64,000 nt of DNA from Homarus americanus (taxonomy: Eukaryota; Arthropoda; Malacostraca; Decapoda; Nephropidae): NCBI RefSeq assembly GCF_018991925.1, contig NW_024737068.1:1697560-1761559 (forward strand), read 5' to 3'. The stretch's first letter is position 1; every line of letters begins with the position of its first letter. Below, piece after piece: positions 31,497-42,006 of this stretch. The notes below the pieces were generated by a model. The model was given only the letters and a program-made list of their open reading frames with translations. It was not told where the DNA came from and searched no databases. The translations under genes were made by a program, and so were the position numbers.

Positions 31497-31498
31497 CC

Positions 31499-32210
31499 AG
31501 TTATAAGGGCCGTGCCTCTTATAACATTTTTCTTTACTCTAATACTTATAACCATTGGTAGCGTGACGAGAGGAGGCTCGTGGGTATATGTAATGATAGT
31601 ATCAAGTAATAGGGAAGAAATAACGGTAGATACTGTAGGTAAATAATAGACACAATATACAAATACAAAATTTATTTAAACATTAATATGGAGGTAAGAG
31701 AAAGAATATATGTACCAACAGACGAAATCTGGTACTATGCCCTCAGGCTCAACATACTCACACCACTACTGGGTGGACATACTCAATAACACTCACACCA
31801 CTACTGGGTGGACATACTCAACAACACAAACTCTTACAGTAACTTAGCACCATTAAGACCAGGGGCAACTGCCACGACAACACTCAGTCGTCAGGAGTGA
31901 TTACTCAAGCACCAGCCTTGGGGTCCTGCCACCATGGGGTACTTTCCAACGAACTCTGACGATCCCAGTGGAATAACCCCACAAAACAAATAGCCCTACT
32001 GAGTTAGACACTCATCCACCAATGATGGGGGCTGGTAGTGGTGTGTGGCTTGGTGATCCGGGGTCACCTCGTGGGCCGAGCGTTAGGGTCAGACGAACCA
32101 GCTATGGGGCCCATAGGTAGTCTGAAGTGTCTAACGGTCGGGTCTCACGAAGGTAACTTAACCCCTTAACTCAAGTAACATTTAAGTGAGTTAAACATAA
32201 TTTACTGTAG
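31499..32210 (-). mobile_element. Family X LTR-like element, partial copy
   Basis: Collinear with 46425-47060 over about 700 bp, including GGTAGCGTGACG, a CAACACTCAG region and CCACCAATGATGGGGGCTGG. The left end forms a small hairpin (TTATAAG...CTTATAA). On minus an AATAAA is present at about 31670. A 37-bp unit is tandemly duplicated at about 31757-31830. It directly abuts the truncated Gypsy Gag, so it might be part of that element's 5' LTR or an unrelated insertion. Confidence 0.65.
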
Positions 32211-32239
32211 TGTGGCAACGCCTCGACAAGCTGATGACT

Positions 32240-32440
32240 GGAGTCCCCATCTCAAGTGGAAGTAACCCAGTACTATCGTGCACCAACGTCGTGTCCACTA
32301 CCCAACCACAGTGAGGATTCGAATAGCCTTGAGTCTGAAGTTTCGAAACAGCTGGGGGAATGCTATGGTCGGCCAACAGATGTCGCCCATTGTAGTGTGT
32401 GTGGGGGAGGAATAGAGGAGGTGGGAGTTAGTCCAGTAAC
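32240..32440 (+). repeat. Dispersed repeat Y, copy 1
   Basis: About 190 bp whose reverse complement recurs at 36125-36310. Shared segments include CCACAGTGAGG, GAAGTTTCGAAACAGCTGGG and GGTCGGCCAACAGATGTC. The two copies face each other and bracket the MITE, LINE and Tc1 relics between them. Confidence 0.75.
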
Positions 32441-32747
32441 AGGCTGTGTGTAGGTGGAGCATAATATCGTGATTTCCGCAATCACTGATAACAATAAGAA
32501 TGTCATGAAGATAGTTAATATTATTAAGCATGGTGTAAATAAAAGCACTACAACGACCATATCTCTGCCGTTCATGTGTACGACGGTGAGACTGATGGGC
32601 ACACCAAGGTTGGTGCCACCCACACCAGGGGAAGGAGATGATGTAGAACACTGAAACATGCCGAGGTCTCATTCCTACCATCGTCGTCACCAACAGGTAA
32701 GTCACATTAATTTGTCAGCATAGCCCATGTCGTCCTTATACTATTGC

Positions 32748-33250
32748 AGGGTGTCCCATGAGTGACAGCAGATATTTGTAGAGGTGAAAGAATATGATAT
32801 TGGGCCACCACATCTCTATCTCCAAACAAATTCAAGATGAGGTGCACCCCACCCAAATAGGGATGGGCCCTCCATTTCCTTTCGCCTTCTTTTCTCCACA
32901 TCCTTTCTTCCCTCCCATCGCCCCAGTTACCCCCAACCTACTACCCCCCCAACCTACCACCCAATACCATGCAGTGGGCAGAAGGCCACACACTTTCTCT
33001 CCTCCTAAAAGTCTGTTCCGTTTAACCCACATTCTTTCACTACTAAACCTTCTTCCCCCTTTCCTATATTTCGCTATCGCTATCTCCCGCCTCGACTCCG
33101 CCATTTGTAATAGTTGCCTTGCGTAACTTGTAAAATCCACCTCACGGCTAAACGTAAACCGAAAAATCCATATATGTATAGAAGTTTTATACTCAGAATC
33201 ACATATTCTTTCACCTCTAGAAATATCTGCTGTAATTAGAGGGACACCCT
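32748..33250. mobile_element. MITE with about 50-bp terminal inverted repeats
   Basis: Starts AGGGTGTCCCATGAGTGAC and its opposite strand starts AGGGTGTCCCTCTAATTAC. Both then continue AGCAGATATTT and AGAGGTGAAAGAATATG, so the inverted repeat covers about 50 bases. The interior is C-rich and shows no transposase. The target duplication is not clear. Confidence 0.85.
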
Positions 33251-33559
33251 ATTATAATTATATGACAGTTGTTATATGAGCTCCTTAGTTAACTTCACCA
33301 TAAAAATATGGTGTTTGATGTGCTATGCGTTTGCCGCACGTTACCTTACTCGGTTTGTTACACCCCTAGTTGCAACCTGGGAGTTTGGGTTGGGTAATGT
33401 AGTATTTTGAGCAGAAATGGAATTCAGAACGACTCAATGAACATGAAGAAAAACGTTTTTATATAACGAACCCGAACGTAATGTAACCTATTACAGTTAT
33501 ATGTAATCTGGGACGAACATGTCATAGCTGAAAACTGTCAAAGAAATATGTAAAGCAGT
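33251..33559. other. No gene recognised
   Basis: AT-rich sequence without supported features. Confidence 0.5.
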
Positions 33560-34045
33560 GGAAAACCATATATTTTGATGATCGGCAAAAGTCCTGGGAA
33601 AATGATCAAATCATCAGTTTATCCTTGGTCATCATCAAAACAATCCTCTCGACATCACGAAACTATTCTGAATCGTCTAAGAATTGGGCATACGCGATTG
33701 ACGCATGGCCAACTCATGTCTTCCCCTAATGGAGCCCCACCTGTATGCTCCAACTACCGAACACAAATAACAGTCCAACATATTCTCATTGAATGCCCTA
33801 TATATAATCGGTATCGAACAATGTGCTTCACTAACCCTACAATGTAAGATATTTTAGCAGAGACCCCAAAATTTTCCCTAAGTTCAGTTTTGACCTTTTT
33901 GAAATACTGTAATCTCCTCCAAACAATATAACACTAAATTAAAGAAACAGAAATATATGTTAACTAATCCCTCTGGCCAGCCCTAGGAGAGACTCAAATG
34001 GGTGTCAGTGGTCTGGTTAAACTAAATCTTGATGATGATGATTTT
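33560..34045 (+). pseudogene. Jockey/R1-like LINE, C-terminal RNase H-side fragment and 3' end
   Basis: The plus frame reads TILNRLRIGHTRLTHGQLMS, then PPVCSNYRTQITVQHILIEC and PIYNRYR, the usual C-terminal zinc-binding segment of Jockey-type ORF2 proteins. The 3' end is CTAAATCTTGATGATGATGA. It is strongly truncated. Confidence 0.83.
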
Positions 34046-34249
34046 CGGCGAATGTTCACTCTTCAGTCGCAGGGGTGGTGGTGGAGGTTTGGGGGGGGGT
34101 GTGGTGGGGGGTGGGGAGGATCCACTTGCAGTTCACTATGAATACATGAAATAGGAAGGATTTCTTGGGCAGTTGATCCAAAAAGATTTACCAAAACGTT
34201 ATGTCAGAGTCATAATACTTAACCTAGGTGTTACTAATACCATTAATTT

Positions 34250-35400
34250 ACTCTAGTATATAAAAGCCTGCATCAGTTACCACAACATAATATTACTCTG
34301 CCATTTCAGATATGCCTGCAGGACGAGTAAATTCGTCGGCAGTGATTGCTGAGCGAGGCCAAATCATCGGGATGTGGAGAGACGGGGCAACTGTGCCGAA
34401 CAATGCTGTCGAAGTGGGGAGGAGCACCAAGACGATTAGGAGGTGGATCCGCCGGTGGGAGGAAGACGGTTCAGTGGAGACGAAACCTCGAAGCGGGAGG
34501 CCACGAGTAACGTCGGCAAGGATGGACGCCATGATCGTGGCAGCTGCAACCGCATATCTAATGCGAACATCAGTGGAGCATACAAGAAATCTGGGCCTCA
34601 ACTGCCGTCACATGACTACGATACGCGAAGCCGGAATCGACTGCCATATTCCAGCTCACAATGGGTGGCTAACACCTACTCACAAGGAGTGTCGACTCGG
34701 CTTTGCATTGGAACACCTTCCACATAGAGAAGAATACTGGAGAACCATTATATTTACCGATGAAACGGTGTGTAGGTCAGTGGGAGTTGAAGCTAGGCAG
34801 TGCTGGCGGCCCCCCAGAGAAAAACATTCAACATCGCGCAGTGAGTGGTAGGGTGTCAGTGTCATTCTGGGGGTGGATGTGGGCACATGGGCCAGGTGAA
34901 CTGGTCAAGATCAATGGCCGTTTCACTGGTGAGCAGTGTGTCGACATCCTGGAGCAAGTGCTCATTCCAACAGACCGGGCTATGGCAGTTCCAGCCCCCC
35001 ACACTATCAGGCTGGTTCATGACAACAGTCCCATTCATACCAACAACATAGTGAAGGACTACCTCCAGGATCACCCTGAAATTGAGGTCATCGACTGGCC
35101 AACACTAGGATGTGATATTAATCCGATTGAACATATTTGGGCCATGATGAAACGTGATTGGGATATTGGGGAGCAGCGAACCTGTGCAGCAATAGAGGCC
35201 AAAGCTTATGACGTGTGGGAGAGTTATACGTCGACGACCAGAGGTGTGCCTGAAGCTGGTCGACTCCATCCCTAATCGCCTTGATGAAGTCCTGAATGCA
35301 ATGGGTGGCTGGACCAAATACTAAGATGTGTGTATTGGTGTATTGTTTGGATTTTAGTATTGTTTGTAAATACAATTAATATATACTAAATCACCTACAG
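34250..35400 (+). mobile_element. Tc1/mariner-type element (frameshifted)
   Basis: Transposase coding sequence 34312-35324 with a TATATAAAAG promoter-like motif at 34257-34266, just upstream of the ATG. Terminal inverted repeats could not be drawn with confidence, although TAGGTG-type sequences lie near 34222 and, inverted, near 35390. Confidence 0.75.
34312..35324 (+). pseudogene. Tc1-like transposase, two frameshifts
   Basis: Frame one (34312-34851) has the N-terminal helix-turn-helix pair (VPNNAVEVGRSTKTIRRWIR and an AT-hook-like RSGRPRV) and the first catalytic aspartate in IIFTDET. Near 34820, within an A-rich run, the reading frame changes. The second frame (to about 35225) has SVSFWGWMWAHGPG, the second aspartate in RLVHDNSPIHTNN and the glutamate in CDINPIEHIW. 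A second shift near 35225 is needed to reach the normal end, VLNAMGGWTKY and stop. I count 35 residues between the second aspartate and the glutamate, where classical Tc1 has 34. Confidence 0.82.
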
Positions 35401-36120
35401 TGTTATCTTAAAGCCATGTCTTTAATGATGTCTTAAACCATATTGCATGAAAATTCACAACAAAGTAACGTAACAGCCACAAATTTTGTATTGTGTGGTA
35501 TACAATGATCTGTATGACACGTCCTGGAATGTGTTGTCTTATAACACAATATAATTATATAGTTACAATTGCTACCATCATTGAAATGCTCATGATGTTC
35601 AGCACACAATATTAACGGTAACTGAGCACACTCCAAAATATATGAAGCTTGCATATTGTTGTGGGGTGTTTAAACACTGGAACTTGGAAGAATTGGAAAT
35701 AGATCAAGTCTGAATACTATTTTACAATACTGATAACTTTTCACTCCACTTTTTTTAACATAAGTATATAATTATATAATATTGCATATTATCACAAATA
35801 TTTATAAAGCAAAGGATGGGAGGAATATAAATAAATATTACCATAATCTTTTTGTTGGAATAACAACAAAATTGTGACGTGGTCGCTGAGTAAAACTAGC
35901 TGACCAAGGCCCTTCACCCTGATCCTTGCATATTTCACTTTTATCCTTAATATATTCCATTCTTTAAAGTATCATTGTGACCTGAGCGGCAATAAGTACC
36001 CAGGACACTGCACCTGTTCCATGAATTCGTAACCATAAAGAAACAACTGTAAGACAAAAAGTAGTTAAAAAGGCAGCTTGAAATTATGGTGGTATAAATA
36101 ATATATAAACCTGCCTCTCA
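35401..36120. other. No gene recognised
   Basis: AT-rich sequence with no supported gene. Confidence 0.5.
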
Positions 36121-36124
36121 TCCA

Positions 36125-36310
36125 GCCCCCACCTCTATTCCCCCCCACCCCCCCACACACACACACACTAGAGTGGGAGACATCTGTTGGCCGACCATAG
36201 CATTTCCCCCAGCTGTTTCGAAACTTCAGACTCAAGTCTATTCGAAACCTCACTGTGGCTGGGTTGTGGACACGACTTTTGTGCACGATAGTACATGTTA
36301 ACCCCTGCTG
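36125..36310 (-). repeat. Dispersed repeat Y, copy 2 (inverted)
   Basis: Reverse complement of 32240-32440, differing by substitutions and by a longer C/CA run at 36136-36168. See copy 1. Confidence 0.75.
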
Positions 36311-36456
36311 CCATGTGGGAGTATCCATCACTACAAAGACTCAACGTCAGACACCCCACTCTTCCCAACTCTCAAGTGTTGTGGAGATGCTGTCTGTACA
36401 TTTTTTTTCTCCTCAAAGAACAACCAACCCATACAGCTACAGTAAAACCCTGTGTT

Positions 36457-36910
36457 TCAAGGCACAGTTGAGAAATGCCTGTTTAGACTTTGGAGTTTGT
36501 GTTTTTCTTTTATCATTATCTTAATTTCGCTTGTGATATAGGGTTTGGAAATGGATACAGTTTTCACGGACTTAGTCTTGAGCGGGAAGCATTTATCACA
36601 GCAAGCATTGAAGATGCAAGAGAAGTTGCAGCTGTTCACGTTAGGGTTGTCGGAGGCATAGACAAGATCCCAGTTAGCATTCATTAGGTTGTCTTAAAAA
36701 AGGAGCATGTTGTCGGTGCAGTAGTCTCTGTATTGTATTGAGACTCTACTAGACCTTTCAGGTCTTGTGGCTGTTTTATACATGGCAAAATCTGGGAAGT
36801 GATCGGCGATAATAGTCGAGATAAGTTTATTTCTCTAGAAACAGGGCCGCCATTTACAATGACGTCACCAGTTTCCCAGCAGACGACGTTCTCCAACAAA
36901 CTCGCCACTG
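36457..36910 (-). pseudogene. LINE ORF2 linker fragment
   Basis: The minus frame 36684-36457 reads NANWDLVYASDNPN, FNACCDKCFPLKTKSV and KPYITSEIKIMIKEKHKLQ. This is the conserved stretch between endonuclease and reverse transcriptase in RTE/Jockey-like ORF2 proteins. Further remnants may extend to 36908. Both ends are truncated. Confidence 0.65.
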
Positions 36911-36931
36911 CAGTCGGAGGTAGTACAAAGG

Positions 36932-38374
36932 ATGGCCTCTTCAGACCCCAAATGCCACGTTCAGGTAAGTTTTAAGGGTGTTTTTTTATGGTCTAAGACT
37001 CTAAGTTATGGACATTTCGTAAGTGAAGAAATGGACATAAAAAACTCCCATGTTCACACCAGCTCAGCTGTCATGTACTCTTACTTGGTAGACTTTCTCT
37101 TGTTTTCTCCAGTTCATTTACAGAGTATATCAGTATTAGGTGGAGATACGAGTCAATTTAGAAGTAATGCCATTGTCTGGACTTTGCTTTGTTACTCATC
37201 CTAGGTAAACAGGACAACATAGTGCTGTTATTGTTTTGATGATTCACTAATGAACCACTGGGATATATCATAATTTATATTAATTAATGGGTAAAATTTT
37301 ACTTTAGCTACCATAAATATTTGGATGCTTAGATTCGAGATCGGCTTTATTGGGTAAAGTTTAAGTTTTGGTCATCCCTGATGGTTTGTGGTGTGTTATG
37401 AACGATTTATATCGGAAGTCACTAGTTTTGAGTTACAGTACTATCTATCCCCCCCCCCACCTTACCGGTGTATGTTAAGCTAATCTTATAATTTATAATA
37501 TAACTTATCATACCCTAACCTAACCTAACATACTGTATGACCTGTATTTTCTTATGCGATCGAAAAATGTTTTGCGACAGAAATCCAGTAGAGATAATTT
37601 GTCTTATTGTTTAAAGTACTTAATCCCATAGTTAGAATCTTAAGGTTCCCCAGATGACCAAAACCAAACTATACCAATATTGTTTGGAATGTTTATACTT
37701 TGAAACGTGTATTATGGGCAGCTAATATCCATTGAACTAGTTAATGTGCTTAGTAATATTTATACAGGGTGAGTCAAAAGTCTCCATACATAGGCAAAAT
37801 AATCCCTTTGTTATTCAATCACTTGTAAGTCACAAAATATGCTCTATGTGACCACCATTACACTGAATGCACATACGGATGCGTTCCTTCCACTCATGGC
37901 GAACGAGCGTTAACAAGTCTGGTGTTACAAGTCCGTGTTTTGTATCTTCACCTGGTACACCATGGCCTTCTAGTGCCCCCACAAGAAAAAATCAAGGGGA
38001 GTGAGGTCTGGGACAAAGGCATCTCAGCACGTCACCTGCAAAAAGAGAGAAAAAATCCAAAATCCCTATGTATGGAGACTTTTGACTCACCCGGTATATT
38101 CAATACAGCATTACTGTGTTGCACAGTAATGCACAATTAATAATCTAATAATATTTATTTACAGAGCCGATCAGCCGAGAAGTTTGGACAACTACTTCCA
38201 GGGTTCATCAAAGCAGATGAAAGAAATTTCCCAAAAGTAGATGTGTTTATGATTGTAGAGTATTATCAAGAATTCCGCCATCCAGCTATGACGCACGTTG
38301 AATTACATCTGTCATCTGATCATCTCAAGCCCATCCCCTGGCCATGGTCGTCCCTAGTCCTTCCACAACATTAA
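36932..38374 (+). CDS. Candidate small two-exon gene, function unknown
   Basis: ATG at 36932 opens 11 codons (MASSDPKCHVQ) ending at 36964, directly before GTAAGT, a strong splice donor. At 38161-38164 a T-rich stretch ends in ACAG, a good acceptor, and the following 69 codons stay open in the matching phase to a TAA at 38372. The second exon reads AEKFGQLLPGFIKADERNF and KVDVFMIVEYYQEF. The predicted 80-residue protein is not one I can name. The intron (36965-38164) contains an intact-looking mariner-type MITE. It might be the first exons of a larger gene or a relic of a transposon gene. Confidence 0.42.
37765..38094. mobile_element. Mariner-family deletion derivative, 330 bp
   Basis: Ends are CAGGGTGAGTCAAAAGTC and, on the opposite strand, CCGGGTGAGTCAAAAGTC, both followed by TCCATACATAG. 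TA flanks it at 37763-37764 and 38095-38096. On minus the interior still encodes VPDLTPLDFFLWGH, a stop, then KAMVYQVKI, the characteristic end of a mariner-type transposase, so this is an internally deleted transposon and not an unrelated hairpin. Confidence 0.88.
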
Positions 38375-39016
38375 ATATAGACATCAGTAACGAAAACTTA
38401 CATTTTCCAGACATGAAATAGAGAACAGTGATGAAAACTTCCATGTTGGAGTTATCGGCCTTCTGCATCATTTTGGCAGCCAGCAAGAAGTACACACGAT
38501 GATACTTGAGCAGTAAATTATTCTAACCTAACAATAAGGTATGACTGTATATATCAACTCACATCAAAATGATCTTCACAACAGTAGGTGCAGGATTCGG
38601 ACATGGGGAACTGTCGTCGAGCAGCAAGTCACCATCTCTTCCTTATCTTATCTTTCGGTACTATGACTATTTTGCCTGGTGAGGATTTGTCGGTACTCTT
38701 GCACATTGGCACGAAGCACCAACGACTCTTTGTTCTTTGCTTGAACATTGTATATGGCCACAAGTCCTGTATTTCTGCTGGTAACAACACATACTGTACT
38801 GTACATCACAGCTGGCTGCCTCAGGCTCCCTCTCGGCGGCCCCAGCCAACCTGTGAAACCAATCACAGAGCTTTTCGCAGTCACGTGACTTTGTAGCTAC
38901 TTTTTGCACTTTTTGGCCCAATTTATTCAAAAATATCATCACCATAGTGAATTTAAGCGTTTTCTTTACCCATTGACCTGCCATCTTACGAAAAATTCCG
39001 ACCGACGACTCGTCCA
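38375..39016. other. No assigned gene; one minus ORF of uncertain status
   Basis: A minus frame at 39053-38667 (128 codons) includes MAGQWVKKTLKFTMVMIFLN and a KVATKSRDCEKLCDWFHRL stretch. It has no domain I recognise, and its start lies inside the dispersed repeat at 39017, so I treat it as unproven. Confidence 0.3.
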
Positions 39017-39245
39017 ATGTCGGCATCAGTTCAGAAAGTCTTATATTAAACAAAATATTTTAAAAACTTTCATTAATAATTTTACTCACATAAAATTCGA
39101 CGAAAGTTGACTTGGACTTGGATAAACTCGCTAAAATTACATAAAACAGAGTATCCATTAATTCCTCTCAATTGGCCAAAAACATAAACCAAAATCATTA
39201 ACATTATTAACATAAAAATTAATGAGTAAATTATTATTATAGTAA
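39017..39245 (+). repeat. Dispersed repeat Z, copy 1
   Basis: About 230 bp matching 52637-52872: shared GTCGGCATCAGTTCAGAAA, ATTAAACAAAATAT, and CTCGCTAAAATTACATAAAA followed by CAGAGTATCCATTAATTCC. Same orientation. It is AT-rich, non-coding and of unknown type. Confidence 0.8.
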
Positions 39246-39257
39246 ACAAAACACGGT

Positions 39258-39845
39258 GTGATGTGTGTGTGTGTGTGGTGTAGTGTGGTGTGTGGGGTGA
39301 TGTGTGTGTGTGTGTGTGTGTGGTGTAGTGTGGTGTGTGGGGTGATGTGTGTGTGGTGTAATGTGTGTGTGTGGTGTGATGTGTGGTGTGTGTGTGTGAG
39401 AGGGTTGATGTGTGTGTGTGGTGTGGTGTGTGGGGTGATGTGTGGTGATGTGTGTGTGTATGTGGTGTGTGTGTGGTGTGATGTGTGTGTGTGTGAGAGG
39501 GTTGATGTGTGTGTGGTGTGTGTGTGTGGGGTGATGTGTGTGGTGATGTGTGTGTGTGTGTGGTGTGATGTGTGTGTGGTGTGTAGTGTGGTGTGGTGTG
39601 TGTGATGTGTGTGTGTGTGTGGGGTGATGTGTGGTGATGTGTGTGTGTGTATGTGTGTGTGTGTGTGGTGATGTGTGTGTGTGTGTGAGAGGGTTGATGT
39701 GTGTGTGGTGTGGTGTGTGGGTGATGTGTGGTGATGTGTGTGTGTGTGTGTGTGGTGTGATGTGTGTGGTGTGGTGTAGTGTGGTGTGTAGTGTGTGTGG
39801 GGTGATGTTGTGTGTGTGTGTGGGGTGATGTTGTGTGTGTGTGGT
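39258..39845. repeat. GT-rich minisatellite upstream of polycystin-like copy 2, part 1
   Basis: GTGTGTGGTG and GGGGTGATGTGTG units with recurring GAGAGGGTTGATG inserts (39399, 39496, 39687). It corresponds in position to 16513-17632 but differs in unit structure. Confidence 0.92.
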
Positions 39846-40475
39846 AATAATAATAATAATAATAATAAACGGTTTATTGAAAAAATTCTGCAGCCCGAAG
39901 GCTAAAAATATACACTGGACATAAATGACTTATTACATACATACATTGGTGGTTAACAAAAGCCTTCATTAGAGAAAGGTAAAGGAACATACAGTGAACA
40001 TACAGAATAATATTTATAGTGGAGGTCACGTAGATCATGTGAGCTGAGGTGTTGAACAGTAAACATGTAGTGTAGTAACTCCCTCACAGGTGGTGTTGTG
40101 AGGGGCATCACATGGTGTAGTAATTCCCTCACGGGTGGTGTTATGAGGGGCATCACGTGGTGCAGTAATTCCCTGACGGATGGTGTTATGAGGGGCATCA
40201 CGTGGTGTAGTAATTCCCTCACGGATGGTGTTATGAGGGGCATCACATGGTGTAGTAATTCCCTCACGGATGGTGTTATGAGGGGCATCACGTGGTGTAG
40301 TAATTCCCTCACAGATGGTGTTATGAGGAACTTCACATGATGCTGTAGCAACTCATTCACTACGTGGTGTCGTAGCATCATGGGGACACCACATGGTCTG
40401 TTATCACAGGACCTCACTCACTCAAGTGAGTGAGGTGTGGTCCCAGGCCTCCCTATCGTGGAGTCTCAGAAGGTG
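39846..40475 (-). mobile_element. LINE 3' end with minisatellite (tail family A), inverted copy
   Basis: Reverse complement of 3090-3895. It starts with (AAT)n and ACGGTTTATTG, then the tail, then the 43-45-bp minisatellite at about 40085-40345, then matching sequence including CCTCCCTATCGTGGAG. It is embedded in the GT minisatellite, which resumes at 40476, so it is an insertion. Confidence 0.8.
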
Positions 40476-40676
40476 TGTGTGGTGTAGTGTGATGTGTGTG
40501 TGTGGTGTGTGGGGTGATGTGTGTGTGTAGTGTGGTGTGGTGTAGTGTGGCGTGTGGGGTGATGTGTGTGTGGGTGGGTGTGTGTGTGGGGTGTGTGTGT
40601 GTGTGTGTGGGGTGATGTGTGTGTGTGGGGTGATGTGTGTGTGTGGGGTGATGTGTGTGTGTGGGGTGATGTGTGT
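40476..40676. repeat. GT-rich minisatellite, part 2
   Basis: Continuation of the array at 39258, with GGGGTGATGTGTGTGT units. Confidence 0.9.
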
Positions 40677-41218
40677 AATAATAATAATAATAATAATAAT
40701 TAACGGTTTATTGAAAGAGCTTGGCAGCCAGAAGGCTGAAAATACACAGTTACATATTTGAGGAATGGGTTACGAATTACAAATAATATAAAAGTAACAT
40801 AAGTGATACAAATATGATATATAATAACTAGATGGGGAAAAGCTCAAACTACAGTGCATTTCAACATAGTGACAGTGCAAGAAGTAGTATTTGCTGAGAG
40901 TGAATACACTGGTTTATTACAAATTATTGATAATTTTTACAATGGTTGGGACTGGGCTGGTCTTATAGCGATCAGTTCGTGCACGTATGGGCTGGATGCG
41001 GTTGTGGTGTCGAACAGCAATTCTCGGGCTAGGGATCTCAGGTGGTAGGAGCCGGTGTCGAGGATGGTGTAGAAGCTTCTTACCAAATTTGCAGATGAGG
41101 TCGTGGTGATGGTCAGTGAGTCGAAAGGGTCAGTGTGTTGAGCGCTTCTTGATATGTGGAGTAGGAAGGAGAGAATAATCTTGCATGCCCTCTTTTGCAC
41201 TTTTTCTAGGTGTTTACG
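40677..41218 (-). pseudogene. Jockey-like LINE fragment (tail family B) inside the minisatellite
   Basis: Begins with (AAT)n and AACGGTTTATTGAAAG, continues with the family B tail and, on minus from 41218, encodes KHLEKVQKRACKIILSFL and later a VHELIAIRPAQS end. These match the C-terminal segment at 59821-60440 (ERVQKRACRIMLG). The GT array resumes at 41219, so the fragment was inserted there. Confidence 0.82.
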
Positions 41219-41372
41219 TTGTGTGGTGTGATGTGGTGTGTGTGTGGTGTGTGTGTGTGTGTGTGGGGTGGTGTGTGTGTGTGGGGTGGTGTGTGTGGTG
41301 TGGTGTGGTGTGGTGTGGTGTGTGTGGGGTGGTGTGATGTGATGTTGTGTGTGTGGTGTAGTGTGTGTGTGT

Positions 41373-41411
<39 letters not shown>

Positions 41412-41600
41412 GTGTGTGTGTGTGGTTTATGTGGTGTGTGTGTGTGTGTGTGTGTGGTGTGGTGTGTGTGTGTGTGTGTGGTGTGGTGTGTGTGTGTGTG
41501 TGTGTGTGGTGTGTGTGTGTGGTGTGGTGTGTATGGTGTGGTGTGTATGTGGTGTGTGTGGTGTGGTGTGTGTGGTGTAGTGTGTATGGTGTGTGTAGTT
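41219..41600. repeat. GT-rich minisatellite, part 3
   Basis: Resembles the end of the array before copy 1. Its last ~80 bases match 17553-17632 base for base or nearly so. Confidence 0.92.
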
Positions 41601-42006
41601 TCCAGGAAGAACATAAGGGCAGTACCAGGAAATAAGAACAATGAGCCGAGTTGAACCGTAATGGTGGTACGGTAAGAGGAACTCCCTTCATTACGGCCAC
41701 AACCTAACCTAACCTAACTTAACCTTATTCGTATTTTCGGTGTTTAGTATGTGATGACTGCTCTTGAAGGTTAGGTCAGGTTTTCAATGCCTGTATATTT
41801 GGTAATTTGGGAAGGGGGGTCACATCTCCATAATGACTCATTTACTCCGGAAACGAAGGTCAGGTTCTCTTGAAACAACACACAATACACAAAGAAAACT
41901 TATTTTGGTTAGTAGTTTACGTGGTCGACAAGAAAACGAATTGATACCCTTATTTAATTAAATAATTTTTATATTTTTATATTTTTTTATTTTTTATTTT
42001 TTTATT
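41601..42006 (+). promoter_or_regulatory. Upstream region of polycystin-like copy 2
   Basis: Nearly identical to 17633-18039, with one G fewer in a homopolymer near 41813. It carries the same CCTAACCTAACCTAAC run. No core promoter motif is evident. Confidence 0.4.

Larger units (their letters stand above)
29273..31498 (-). mobile_element. Ty3/Gypsy retrotransposon, internally deleted
   Basis: Minus-strand order is Gag with zinc knuckles, aspartic protease, then integrase. The reverse transcriptase and RNase H, which should lie between protease and integrase and need about 1.5 kb, are absent: protease sequence passes to integrase sequence around 30400-30480. The Gag frame also starts abruptly at 31496, where a family X segment begins. 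The copy cannot be autonomous. Confidence 0.85.

Noticed and set aside
38667..39053. 128-codon minus frame as a host gene
   Set aside because: No recognised domain, and its start overlaps dispersed repeat Z; kept only as a note.
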